Shown here piece after piece: positions 1 through 10,390 of a DNA stretch of 64,000 bases (position 1 is the first letter of the stretch; the number at the start of each line of letters is the position of its first letter). Under the pieces are notes generated by a model. The model worked only from the letters and a program-made list of their open reading frames with translations, was not told where the DNA came from and ran no database searches. The stretch comes from Hypomyces perniciosus (Eukaryota; Ascomycota; Sordariomycetes; Hypocreales; Hypocreaceae): positions 2,976,001-3,040,000 of the forward strand of contig SPDT01000002.1 of the NCBI GenBank assembly GCA_008477525.1, read 5' to 3'. The position numbers and the translations under genes are program-made.

Positions 1-207
1 ATCCGGCGCCGGATCCGTCATTCCTACTACCCCCATTCCAAACCCAAGCCATTACATTCCAACAGACGATCAGGAAGGCCGAATTCAACAAGATAATAGC
101 CGGACTCGTGGTCTATGACATTCATTACTTCCGGAAGACCCGGAATAACCGTTTTCGTACAAATCACTGACTCAAACACTGTTTTATCAGTCACCCCTTC
201 ATGTATT

Positions 208-520
208 TGTCAGGTAGTATGGATCTGTGACGGAAAGACAGAAATACAGGATCAGGATAGCGCGTAGGAAAAACCGGCATAAGGTGGAGACAGAGGACGC
301 GACGCGGTCTAGGGCACACTATAAATTAGTGAGGAAGGAAACAAGGCGCGTCGGGGAAGAAGATTCATGCATCATCAAGGCATAAGGAATAGAGACGGAT
401 CTCAGGTGCATGATAACCCTTCCAATGCATATGACAGGCTGACTATAGGATATGCATTATGCGACAAGAATAGTCGAAGCAGGTGAGCAGATTAATGTCA
501 GGTGATTAGGAATAGATGGA
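208..520 (+). mobile_element. Possible LTR relic (Copia-type)
   Basis: The segment starts TGTCAG and shares spaced blocks with the sequence from 39202, which lies just after a purine tract at the end of a Copia relic. Both have TGTCAG-TAG-TGGAT at the start, then GACGCGACGCG, then a TATAAATT block, then GAATAGAGA-GGA and GCTGACTATA in the same order. I infer a distantly related solo or truncated LTR. No 3' boundary or target duplication was found, and the rest of 1-1004 shows no gene I can support. Confidence 0.35.
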
Positions 521-1004
521 GGATGACCAGGCATGAATGAATAATGATGAGAGATGGATGTCATAGAACCCGTGATGAGTGAGGTATGCAAGGCAGACTT
601 GAAAGCCAGAAAGCTCCAGGCAGCTGGATCATTGGTGCATCAAGCACCATCTCCGGAATATATATCGTGATTAGTGCCAGCAGATACCTGATGGTGGCCA
701 ATGGAGTTTAAGTACTAATTATAGTTAGCTGCCTCAGATAGATGTTCGGGTCAAGGGGAGATGAATTAATTCAATCAACCTAGCATACGCTTGCCTTGCT
801 CTGTCATATTAATTACTGTTCAGCATCAGTATATCCCATCAAATCGGACACCATTTCGCACCCATTTGCCTTCATCCCGCTCCTGGTGTACATCTTCAAG
901 GAAAGTAAGAATCTTGTGTGTGCAGCCAGACTCGTTGATTACCCTTCATGCAGACTGCGCAAATCATGGGAGCCTTGCTCAGCACCTGAGTAAGCTATGC
1001 GTAT

Positions 1005-2326
1005 TTATAGAGTAGCTCTAACAGCGACGCTTGCTAGTGAGAACGTAATCCAAACGGCTGTAAGAAACCACAGCTTAGGGGGACAGAATCTAAGTCCGGT
1101 TAGCTACATAGACCAAGGATGTTGATGAATACGTACTCTTCCGAACTAAGACCAATAAACCCACTCCAAAAGAGCCACTGCGCAACCCAAAGAAGGAGCA
1201 TGCTTATGGCCGTGACCGTATATAGTTTCGCAAACGCTTTTCGGGAAACCCGGTTACCTTTGCTTTCAACCGGTAGAGTGCCATACACCGTGTAATTTCC
1301 TCTCACGCTGTCCGTCAACGATGGTTCTTCTAAGGCCCTACTCCGCTCTATCCAATAATGGACCATCTGCCACTTTGATAAATCGGCTCTACCAGATCCG
1401 GTCAACCTGTTCATCCTATTCATAGCCCGTATCAACAGAACGAACGCCACGGTAATGATGATAAGCCACATGAGTGCTCCAGCATACATGATTTTGGCCG
1501 ATTGTCCTCTTTCCGCGCTTTCTAGACTCCGGAGGTAGAAGTTGTGCTCTCGACCATAATTGATGGTTAGAAACATGTAATATGATGACAAAACTTGGTG
1601 GATCACTTCCGCAAACAAAGAAGACGCGGCGGTGGAGAGATTTATCGCTTCGAATGATTGGACACCAATCGGCCAAACCGTTAGCCAACCAAGCCGAGGC
1701 ATTGAGCACCAGAGGAGCATCAATTGAACAACGGAGACGTCTTCGTAACCAAGGGTTTTCTGAACAATAAACCCATTAAAGCAGTTCGCAAGCAGTTCAA
1801 GAGTGGCGATTAAAATCCCCCCGAAGAACCAATACCGGTGCCATAGGGAGTCCCATGCGATTCGAAGGATTCCTTTTCTCTGACTGAGGAATGCGGCAAG
1901 AAAAGTAGCCACATTGACTAAAGCAAAGCTTCTGAGCTTTTTCTCATTTGAGGCGCATTTTTCCGTTGCCTTCATGGATCCCAAACGGGTGATAGAGGCA
2001 ATGTTTGAATTGTTCGATGGTTTGATAGTCCATCGCCATGGAATCATGTCGAGGGGGCAAGGGGCGGCCAATTGGCGCCAATTGTCTGGGAGACCGTGCC
2101 AGTCCTGCACATTGCCACAAAGATCGTAGAGCCACTCCACATAGTCTATCCGGGTCTCGAAAATGTGGCACAAACCTCCGCAGGAATCGTAGCTAATGTC
2201 GCGGCAAAAGCAAGTCCTATCTATTGCGCGCTTGACTTTGCAATAGCCACTAGAGTCGAGCTCACAAGCATCGGTTGCACACTCAGCTTCCCTCCTACAT
2301 CTACAGGTACCCCTACCTTTGGGTGC
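1005..2326 (-). pseudogene. Fungal multi-span membrane protein, 5'-truncated
   Basis: Unnamed family of fungal integral membrane proteins; function unknown. The upstream exon is open from 2326 to 1137 and encodes a Cys-rich extracytoplasmic-looking N-terminal part (CFCRDISYDSCGG, then DYVEWLYDLCG) followed by about six hydrophobic segments. A 47-nt intron at 1136-1090 (donor GTACGT, branch GCTAAC, acceptor TTAG) joins a last exon at 1089-1005. That exon ends FCPPKLWFLTAVW and then SLASVAVRATL, replacing the unrelated residues that appear if the intron is read through. No ATG lies at the expected N-terminus: the frame runs back to a TAG at 2327-2329, about 90 bp from the LINE ORF1 start. I infer that the 5' end was removed or separated by the LINE. 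An undetected upstream exon is the alternative. Confidence 0.6.
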
Positions 2327-2417
2327 CTACTCACAGTAAAAATCACCACCTCTTGACTAGCTACCAAGAAAACACCCTCAAATTCCCCCCTCGCCCTTCC
2401 TGGGCCCCTTGAGCAAG

Positions 2418-4357
2418 ATGGCAACCGCCTCTATCCTCTCGGACGCCCAACCCAACCAAATCACCACCGCCGCCGGGCTGGCAACGAACCCCCAAGACCA
2501 GAGAGAGGCCACCCCAGCTCTCCCGGGCATCGCGAACCCGTTCGCACTGCCCATCACACCCAAGAAGCGCCCGATCAAAGAAGTCCGCTTCAGAAACGCC
2601 AAAGCCCCAAGAATCGACTTCGGCAACGAAACCCCCAAACCCGGCCCCAAGGGAACAGCCAGTCTACACAAACCCCTCGACGTATCTCTCTACAGCCGCC
2701 TGGCAGAGCAGTGCGCAGAAGAAGAGGAAATCAGGAACGCCCGCAGGGAAGTACTGCTAGGCACCTCTGAAGCCGTTGACGTCTACTTCGCTACACTCGA
2801 AGGGAAACATCACAGAGCCGCCGCTTTACAGATCGCAAAAGCTCTACAGAAATCTCTCGTTAACTTCACTGCTACCCAGCATTACAACCTGGGGGGCATC
2901 CTAACCCCCGAGGAATCAGGCACTGACGACGACGATGCCCAACGTCCCAAAGCCACAAGGAAGCAAGCCCCCATTGGCCCACGCAACCCCACAAGCCCCA
3001 CCCCATCGGACAAGGACGGCCCGCTCCCACCCACTAGCAAGCCGGGCAAGGGCCCTACGGCATCCTATGCCGAGGCGGTCAAGCGAGGCACACAACCTAC
3101 TAAAATCCCCCCCCCCTCGCAACAACCAAACAAAAGGAAAAGACAACGAAAAACATCAGAGACAACTCAAAGAAAACCCCCAACAAGGACGCTGGCTCTA
3201 GAGCCCCTGACGACAGGATCTTCCTCCGGGTCCCCCCAGACCATGTCTGGAGAAAGAACACCGCCGTCGGGGCCAAGAGCAGCGTCATCAAGTTCTGCAG
3301 ACTCGACTATACAGACATCACATATATACAAGAGGTACGTACAGGCTTTGCCATCCGAACCAAAGACCAAAATTCCCGCAACAAACTCCTCTTCTTCAAA
3401 GCAGAATTCGCCAAAGAAGGGATGAAACTGGAGGAAGCGGAAAGTTGGCAAACTTTTATAGTGCAAGGAGTCCCCCGTTACTTCACCGACACTGAAGGGA
3501 CCCACCCCACCGACCCCTTGGTCGCCACGGAAGCGCAACTCCGGGCTAAGTCCGGCGCCCCCCCCGCCAGATGCAAACCATCACAGCACGGGGAAGACAT
3601 CAACTCCCGAAACTGGATCATCTCGTTCAGGGACAAGGTCGAACCTGGCTTCAGACTGTTCGGATGCTCCGCCCCTGCGAAACGGCTGATCTCGAAGGCA
3701 CAGATCACTCAGTGCGACCGCTGCCTGGGCTTCCACGATCCCAGGGCTTGCAACCGCACGGAACGCTGCAAGAAGTGCGGCAGGTCGTCGCACGGAGAGT
3801 GCACAAACCCCGAGCAGTGTGCCAACTGCAATGGACCTCACTCGTCCACGGCGCTGAACTGCGCGGCACGCCCGAAACGCAAAGACGGCAGGATCGAACG
3901 GCCTACTAAGGACCAACTCCAGGCCATCCGGAAACTTGGGACGACCGAGTTTGTCAAGACACACCCGAACACCAGCACAGACAGACCCAGAGTAATCCTC
4001 CAGAGGACGACCCAGGATGAAGACACCCACACCCGTGCCCACTCCGCAGGAGCCGCGGGAGCAACATGGGACCTGCACACAGAGGGCACCCCCACCCCGG
4101 CCCCTCAAGGCCAGGACGAGAGGCCCGCCGCAAACAACGGCGAAGGCAAGTCAGTCCCTTCCGCCCTGGCAAGGAGCTCCTTCGCACCCCGACCCATGGG
4201 CCCCGCAAACCCCCATCCAAGCCAGACTCCCGCCCCATCGCGGCCAGTACCAGGAGTCTCGACGGAGTCCCCCATTTGCGTCCCATCGGACGCCCCGTCC
4301 CCACCAGAGTCGGCCATTCAGGTCGCCGACGACGACACTGACATGGACACTGAATGA
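2418..4357 (+). pseudogene. LINE ORF1 (RNA-binding, CCHC knuckles), frameshifted
   Basis: ORF1 of the LINE, expected to coat the element RNA. The first ATG is at 2418 (start MATASILSDAQ). The N-terminal half is charged and Pro/Ser-rich. A C10 run at 3107-3116 coincides with the change of coherent frame: downstream, the RRM-like segment (DDRIFLRVPPDHVWRKN) and three CCHC-type knuckles (CDRCLGFHDPRAC, CKKCGRSSHGEC, CANCNGPHSSTALNC) are read in another frame that runs to the TGA at 4355-4357. This fits a 1-nt loss in the homopolymer. The stop overlaps the ORF2 start as ATGA, a usual stop-restart arrangement in bicistronic LINEs. Programmed frameshifting is possible but less likely. Confidence 0.7.
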
Positions 4358-7300
4358 GTAGCACGCCCCGGCGATCAAACCGCCGAAAACACGGCCTTCG
4401 GGTCCTGCAGGTAAACACAGGACGAAGACCGGAATGCCACGATACCGCACTCTCCCTCGCATGGGAGGGCGGCTTCGACGTCATCTTGATACAGGAACCA
4501 TGGGCAAGGTGGGACCGCACCTCCCTACGCAGACAAACAAAGAACCACCCGGGGTACAGAACCTTCAACCCCCTAGGGAACTGGACACAAGACCCCCCCT
4601 CAGTTCTCACATACGTCAGGATCTCACCCAACCTACCAGCGACTCAACTACAACCAGTTGGACTTGAGGACCGCAACGTATGCTGGACACGGGTTTGCGA
4701 CTACACCATCGTCAACATCTACCGCAGGGCGACAGAAACCGTCACGATGGACATCCTCGAGAGGTGGGGGCGCCCCCCCTCGAGAACCATCGTGGCGGGG
4801 GACTTCAATGCGATACACTGGACCTGGCAACCCGGCGGCAGGACCAACACCGCGGGAAACCAGGTGGAAGAATGGGCAGAAGGAGCGGGTCTCTCTCCCT
4901 CTCTCGTCGACACACCGACCAACCGTCACGGCAACACAATCGACTTGGTCTTCACCAATACAGCCGCCCAGACGGTGGTAGACAGACAACTGGACACAGG
5001 GTCGGACCACTTCACACTCGTCACTACTCTGCCGGACCCGACAGCCCCGCCAACTACCAAGGGCAAGCTCTACGTCCCGTTCGAATCCCTCCTAGACTTC
5101 AGCCAACTAATGCATAGCCACAAATCCTGCCTGCCGGACCTGGACCCCAACAGTGTCACACAAGAGGACTTGGACGGAGCGGCCCAGGCTTTACAAGACC
5201 TCTTCACTACCGCCATGACAGGGGCCGGCAAGAGAAGGCATCAAAACGGCCACAGCGCACCATGGTGGGACCACGACTGCAGAGAGGCACAAAGGGCAGT
5301 GACAGCGACCGCTGACGCATCCGAGGAAAGAGAAGCCGCCGAGAAGACCCTGCGAACAACCGTCTCACGAAAGAAAGCAGCCCACTGGGACTCGATCATA
5401 GCCGCGGCAGGACCGGGCAGAGGCATATTCCAGGTAGCCAAGTGGAGGAAGGCCACTGACCGGTTCCAACCACCACCCTTGGTAGACGGGGACCGTCAGG
5501 TTACAGACCCAACGGACAGAGCCACCCTCCTGCGGAGGATGGTCCTCGAACGCAGGGAAGCGTCCGAAGACGTCGATGCCCCCTGGGACCACCCGGTCCG
5601 CCCCCCCAAGAACATCCCCTGGAATGAGGAACTGAGCAAGGAAGAAGTGACGAAAGCCACTACCGGAGCGGGGAACACCGCCCCCGGGGCAGACGGGATC
5701 TCGGTGAAACTTCTCAAGATGGCCTGGCCGGCGGTCGGCGACTTCGTACACAAGCTCTTCAAAGGATGCCTAAAGATCGGATACCACCCAGCCCCTTTCC
5801 GAAACGCCGAAGTAACCTTCATACCCAAGCCGAACAAGGCGGACTACTCCAAGCACAAAGCTTGGCGGCCGATCTCACTCCTGTCGTGCATAGGCAAGGG
5901 CCTGGAGAGGCTACTAGCGCGAAGGATCGCAAGAGACGCACTCGAGCACGGAGTGCTCCCGAGACAATACTTCGGAGCTCTGCCGAAGAGGAGCGCCACG
6001 GACCTCCTCGCCTGCCTCGTTCACGACGTAGAACTAGCACTCTCCAGGGGAGAGGAGGCATCGATCCTCACCCTCGACATCTCGGGAGCTTTTGACATCG
6101 TGATGAAGAACCGCATGACCCTCCGACTCAGGGAACAGGGATGGCCAGACCAGCTCACCAGATGGGTGGAGTCCTTCCTGAGCGACCGCACGGTCTCCGT
6201 CCGGAAAGGGGACGGCACCACCCTTCCCCGCAGCGAACTCAAGTGCGGAACTCCCCAGGGATCCCCCTTCTCACCAATCTTGTTTATGCTGTACGTCGCC
6301 CCGCTCCTGGGAACAGGATGGGCCAGCAACAAACGCTTTGGCTACGCAGACGACGTCGCCTTCCTGGCCACAGGCCCTCACGCGGGCTACACCTCGGTGA
6401 TGCTACAGAACGAGCTGGACCGGGCGGTCCGGTGGGGTCAGGAAAACGCAATCTCCTTCGCTCCAGACAAAGCCGAACTCCTCCACTTTCATAGGAGACG
6501 CGGACCTAATCCTCAACACCCAGTGACACTGGAAGGAAGACAGGTCAACCCCGAAGAACACATGAAATGGCTCGGCGTCATTCTCGACCCCAAGCTGTCG
6601 TTCAAAAAACACGTGGAGGCCCAGGCGGGCAAGGCCCTGAAGACGGCCAACTTCCTAAAGAGCCTCAACAAGACCCGAAAAGGCTCCCCCCCCAACGCAG
6701 TGGCCATGGCGGCCAAGGCCTGCGTACTACCAGTCGCCCTGTACGGCATGGAGGCGTGGTGGCCCGGCTTGGAGAGAGAATCCAGGAACAACCCTGGCAG
6801 GATAGTGAGCACAGGCGTCAATAACCTCGCAGCAAAACTAGACAAAGCCTTCAAAACTGCAGCCCGCGCCGTCCTACCGGTCTGGAAGACCACCCCCGTC
6901 CCGGTGCTTCACAGAGAGTCCGGCGTCCCGCCCGCATTCACGGTTCTCGCCCAGGCGAGACTGAGAAACGCCGCCCGACTCGCGGGTCTGGACCGCTCTC
7001 ATCCACTGACCGACAGGATTGACAGACCGAACGTCCAGCTCCCTGCGACTCGCCTACAGAGGACAGCCAGACTTGTCGGCAGGTCCATCCGACCTACCCT
7101 CTTCGCCCACAAACCCCGTTTCGTCAGAGCCGGCCCGAGCTTTGAAACACTCGGGAAGGAGGTGGCCACACGGAAGCACCTTGAACTAATAGACTCGCTG
7201 CCAGCCTCGACGGCAGTGGCTTACTCAGACGGCTCCCAACTCGACGGGAAGACTGGATGGGGAGCAGCAGTGTACTACAGAGCCAAAGTCTACAAGGACT

Positions 7301-8055
7301 GCGGGCCACTCGCCAACGCAGAGGTCTACGACGCAGAAGCCGTAGGAGCTGCTAGAGCGATCAGAACAGCAGCCGGACTCGCAAGGAACGACCCCAGAAT
7401 CAACGAAATACACGTCTTTCTTGACAACACGTCAGTGGTCAGAGGCCTGCTGGGCGAAGCCCCAACCTCGTCACAAGAAGAGTTCATGCGGTTCCAACGC
7501 ACGGCAGAAGAGATACACCCCTGCAAGGTGTTTGTTTCCTGGGTGCCAGGCCACAAAGACATACGAGGCAACGAAACGGCGGATGAACTAGCGAAGGAAG
7601 GGACGGCCCGCAACCTCCCCTCTCAGAGTTGGAGCACTCTAGCGCACATCAAACGCTGGGCAAAAGCGGAAAGAACAACCCTCCAGGAGAAGTACTGGGA
7701 GGCGAACTCCCCGGAAAGCTACCGACTATGGGGCCTGGGAGCGCCTACAAATCCCCCGGAACTGAAACTCCCCCGGCCCATCTTACACAGGCTGTTGGCA
7801 GAAAGGTCTGGTCACGGAGACTTCCAAAGCTACCACGACCGTTTTGGCCACGACACGCAATCCCGTTGCAGATGCGGCTCCCCCAGGGAGCCGGGGCACT
7901 TTGCCGAATGCCGCATGACGAGGAGCTTCCTCCCCGAAACACCGAGAGGCGAGAGACCAGTCACGTACCTACTAGGACCCAAAGGAAGCGAGGCTTTCCA
8001 GAAGCTGGTGGAGGAGGTAAACCCATACGGCCCCCCTCTACAAGACATAGATTGA
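4354..8055 (+). CDS. LINE ORF2: endonuclease-reverse transcriptase-RNase H
   Basis: Intact 1233-aa polyprotein for target-primed reverse transcription. The N-terminal AP-type endonuclease (about 15-240) shows the catalytic Glu in LIQEPW (E48), GDFNAIH (D150) and the terminal GSDHFTLV motif. The reverse transcriptase (about 440-720) has LDISGAFD (D575) and the catalytic YADD at 664-667. The RNase H domain has AYSDGS (D959), DAEAVGAARA (E995), LDNTSVV (D1024) and NETADELAKEG (D1077). A Cys/His cluster near the C-terminus (RCRCGSPREPGHFAEC) resembles the usual Tad-clade tail. The ATG overlaps the ORF1 stop (ATGA). All catalytic positions are present, so this protein could be functional. Confidence 0.93.
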   Translation: MSSTPRRSNRRKHGLRVLQVNTGRRPECHDTALSLAWEGGFDVILIQEPWARWDRTSLRRQTKNHPGYRTFNPLGNWTQDPPSVLTYVRISPNLPATQLQPVGLEDRNVCWTRVCDYTIVNIYRRATETVTMDILERWGRPPSRTIVAGDFNAIHWTWQPGGRTNTAGNQVEEWAEGAGLSPSLVDTPTNRHGNTIDLVFTNTAAQTVVDRQLDTGSDHFTLVTTLPDPTAPPTTKGKLYVPFESLLDFSQLMHSHKSCLPDLDPNSVTQEDLDGAAQALQDLFTTAMTGAGKRRHQNGHSAPWWDHDCREAQRAVTATADASEEREAAEKTLRTTVSRKKAAHWDSIIAAAGPGRGIFQVAKWRKATDRFQPPPLVDGDRQVTDPTDRATLLRRMVLERREASEDVDAPWDHPVRPPKNIPWNEELSKEEVTKATTGAGNTAPGADGISVKLLKMAWPAVGDFVHKLFKGCLKIGYHPAPFRNAEVTFIPKPNKADYSKHKAWRPISLLSCIGKGLERLLARRIARDALEHGVLPRQYFGALPKRSATDLLACLVHDVELALSRGEEASILTLDISGAFDIVMKNRMTLRLREQGWPDQLTRWVESFLSDRTVSVRKGDGTTLPRSELKCGTPQGSPFSPILFMLYVAPLLGTGWASNKRFGYADDVAFLATGPHAGYTSVMLQNELDRAVRWGQENAISFAPDKAELLHFHRRRGPNPQHPVTLEGRQVNPEEHMKWLGVILDPKLSFKKHVEAQAGKALKTANFLKSLNKTRKGSPPNAVAMAAKACVLPVALYGMEAWWPGLERESRNNPGRIVSTGVNNLAAKLDKAFKTAARAVLPVWKTTPVPVLHRESGVPPAFTVLAQARLRNAARLAGLDRSHPLTDRIDRPNVQLPATRLQRTARLVGRSIRPTLFAHKPRFVRAGPSFETLGKEVATRKHLELIDSLPASTAVAYSDGSQLDGKTGWGAAVYYRAKVYKDCGPLANAEVYDAEAVGAARAIRTAAGLARNDPRINEIHVFLDNTSVVRGLLGEAPTSSQEEFMRFQRTAEEIHPCKVFVSWVPGHKDIRGNETADELAKEGTARNLPSQSWSTLAHIKRWAKAERTTLQEKYWEANSPESYRLWGLGAPTNPPELKLPRPILHRLLAERSGHGDFQSYHDRFGHDTQSRCRCGSPREPGHFAECRMTRSFLPETPRGERPVTYLLGPKGSEAFQKLVEEVNPYGPPLQDID

Positions 8056-8205
8056 GAACACACCAAAACTTTCCTTTGTCCAGCGAAACGTAGCGAACAG
8101 GGTCTAGCCCCCTGGCTCCTACCGACCTGTTGCCCAGACGAGGCTGTTGTACCTAGATACAGAGTGGTCGTAAATAGTAATAAAAAATAAAAAAAATAAA
8201 AAATA
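8056..8205 (+). other. LINE 3' UTR and A-rich tail
   Basis: About 120 bp of GC-balanced sequence follows the ORF2 stop and ends in repeated TAAAAAATAAA-type sequence. The body is recognisable again, with many C-to-T and G-to-A changes, at 15001-15136, which defines it as a repeat end rather than unique sequence. Confidence 0.75.
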
Positions 8206-8826
8206 AAAATACTTAAAGATAAATTTTAATCTGCTAGCTTAAAATTAAGTATTTATTTAAAGTCCTTTATAGGGATTATAAACTGTAATATTATTTATTA
8301 TTATTTTATATTTATTAATTTACTATAAAGATTTACTTTATTTAACTATTAGGTTATATATAAAATAGGTAGGTTAAATAACCTGCTAGCACTTTCTATA
8401 TTAAAATAATAATAATAAATATAAATCTATATTATCCCTTTATCCCTATATACTTTTTAATTCTCTATATCTTATCTTTTATTTTATTATTTATTGCTTT
8501 TTTATAATTTATATATATTATATAGCGAACTATATAAGGGTTATATTATTATAGGCTTTACTTTTTCTATAGAATTTAGCTATAATAATCCAGGTCCCTA
8601 GAATTTACTTAAAACTTCAATAAATATAGTTATTAACTAAACCTAATTAATAAGTAAATTTATTCTCTTTTACAATTTTAACTATACTAGGAAAGCCTGC
8701 AGACAGCAGTAATAGACCTATAATCTTGCTATAATTAAAGCTTTAGTATAGCTAAACTATTATAGCTATACTAGTAAATTAACTATAACTACTTTAAAAT
8801 AAATTAATAGTATTTATTTATTTTAT

Positions 8827-8926
8827 ATTAATTTAAATTATAAATTATTAACTTGGCTCTTTATATTATAATATTAATTTAAACTATAAATTATTAACTT
8901 AGCTCTTTATATTATAATATTAATAT
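8827..8926. repeat. Tandem duplication, 46-bp unit
   Basis: Two adjacent near-identical 46-bp units, each starting ATTAATTTAAA and containing CTCTTTATATTATAAT. They differ by transitions (for example TTGGCTC versus TTAGCTC). The start of a third unit follows. Confidence 0.8.
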
Positions 8927-8996
8927 AAATAAGTAAATTTTAAGTTTTGTTTATATTATTAAGTAAATGTAAGCCCTTTTTTTAATTTAATATACA

Positions 8997-9158
8997 GGAC
9001 TCTTTAACTTTAAAGGATAAGATTTTTTAACCCTAAGGTATAAGATTCTTTAACCTTAAAGTATAAGATTCTTTAACCCTAGGATATAAGATTCTTTAAC
9101 CTTAAGGGATAAAAGTCTTTAACCCTAGTATATAAGACTATTTAACCTTATAGTATAT
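8997..9158. repeat. Tandem repeat, about 23-bp unit, about 7 copies
   Basis: Diverged head-to-tail units of roughly 23 bp with core TATAAGATTCTTTAACCCTA. Copies alternate between CCTTAA and CCCTA at the same position, mostly by transitions. No coding potential. Confidence 0.8.
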
Positions 9159-9536
9159 AGTTATAAAAGCTAAAAAAAAATAGGCTTAACTATATAGCTA
9201 AACAGGAGGTTAGCCTTAACTATCCCTCCTTTTCTTTTTTCCTCTTTACTTTTTCTTTTTTTATTATATTTATTTAAAATTATAAAGTATAAAATCTTTA
9301 AACCTATATAAAAAAAAGCTTTAGCTTAGGGTATAAAGCTATAGAGGTATAAAAATCTAAGTCTAACCCTATAGCTAAGCATAGGTTTTACCTTAACTAT
9401 ACTTAAAGATATAGCAGCCCTCAATAATTATATATTTAAATACAGTTTAATTAAATTTAATAACAGGCCATTTAATAGCTATATACTAGTAAAGTAATAG
9501 CATTAAAGAGGAGAGTTACTGTAAAAAGCAGGGTAT

Positions 9537-9705
9537 TATTATAGGCTAGGCTATATCTCCTAGAATTACAACTATGCTAAATCTGGCAATATAACTAATA
9601 CTAGACTGCCTGCCTAATTAAGAAACTACCTTGGCTATAACTTTATGTATAACTATATAGTATATATGTAGCTAGTATAGAACTTCCCTCCTTTAGCTAT
9701 AGATA
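9537..9705 (+). mobile_element. RIP-degraded, truncated LTR
   Basis: Collinear with the GC-rich LTR at 37469-37693: GGCTAGGC, ATATCTCCTAGAATTACAAC, then CTGCCTAATTAAGAAACTACC match it with nearly all differences being C-to-T or G-to-A. The homology starts at TATTATAGG (TGTTACAGG in the good copy) and fades near 9705, so about 55 bp of the 3' end is missing or diverged. Confidence 0.7.
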
Positions 9706-10390
9706 TATATTTAGAATATTTTTTAGGCGAACTAGTATATAAAGGAGGTTGCTTAGTGTCTTTCCAAAAACTACTACACTGCCTTTAGCGGGGAGATTGG
9801 GATATTCCGCCAGGAAAGCCATAATAGCGGGTTCCAGGGAGCAGTTAGGAAGCCGGGCAGGAGTCTTGTTGCGACAATTCTCCCCGCTATTGTTGCAGAT
9901 AATGCTTGATCCGCGTATAGGAGTCAATAGCAGAGATTGGCATACAGGGCGTCAAGATCCGGCTGTGGAGAAGGGTCTACTTCTACTAGAATGGCCATGC
10001 CTGACCCGTTCTTGTCCAACCAGTTGCACGACGCAACAAACCTGCAATCTTAAATAATCGCATCGGCATTGGGGTTTATTGCAGCGTCGTTATATCTTCC
10101 TTCCAAAGAGGCAGTATGAATGGCCTAGGAAAGGGGAAGGTGAGGCTAGAGCATTGTCCCTTTTGCCGGAGTATTATCCCCCTTTATAAGATCTTATTTC
10201 ATGCTACTGGCGTAACTGATCGAAGTTGGTCCATATAGGCGGTTGTGGAGGGTTAAATTATAAAACCTCTTATTAAGCCCTTGCAGCTGCTGGCCGCATT
10301 ATATATTCGACCACCAAAACAGGGACCGCCTGCCTACTATAAAGCCGAAAACGCCTGTGCTAGATTGCTTTAATGTATATGTCCGGCATC
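9706..10390. other. Intergenic, no gene recognised
   Basis: Composition returns to about 50% GC near 9765. Short open stretches occur, including 9697-9927 on the minus strand, but none has a recognisable domain or credible start. This is the 3' flank of the ABC transporter pseudogene. Confidence 0.5.

Larger units (their letters stand above)
2340..8205 (+). mobile_element. Tad-like non-LTR retrotransposon (LINE)
   Basis: Full-length-looking LINE: a short 5' leader, ORF1 with zinc knuckles, ORF2 with AP endonuclease, reverse transcriptase and RNase H, and a 3' UTR ending in A-rich TAAAAAA-type repeats at about 8175-8205. The architecture fits the fungal Tad clade. It is GC-rich and lacks the transition decay seen in nearly every other repeat here, so it probably arrived after the last RIP cycle or escaped it. 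The 5' boundary is approximate and I could not identify a target-site duplication. A decayed copy of its 3' UTR sits at 15001-15136. Confidence 0.85.
8206..9536. other. AT-rich RIP-like block
   Basis: About 1.3 kb of extremely AT-rich sequence dense in TA dinucleotides, with stops in every frame. It holds two tandem repeats (listed separately) and no gene. The composition matches the large block from 13600 and I read it as decayed repeat DNA. Confidence 0.7.

Noticed and set aside
3581..4631. Minus-strand frames across LINE ORF1
   Set aside because: The plus-strand zinc knuckles explain the region; the frames are by-products of high GC.
8997..9158. CCCTAA-like repeats as an interstitial telomere
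   Set aside because: The unit is 23 bp and diverged, with no perfect TTAGGG array. It is a separate tandem repeat.
9697..9927. 76-codon minus-strand gene
   Set aside because: No domain, and it straddles the edge between RIPped LTR and normal DNA.
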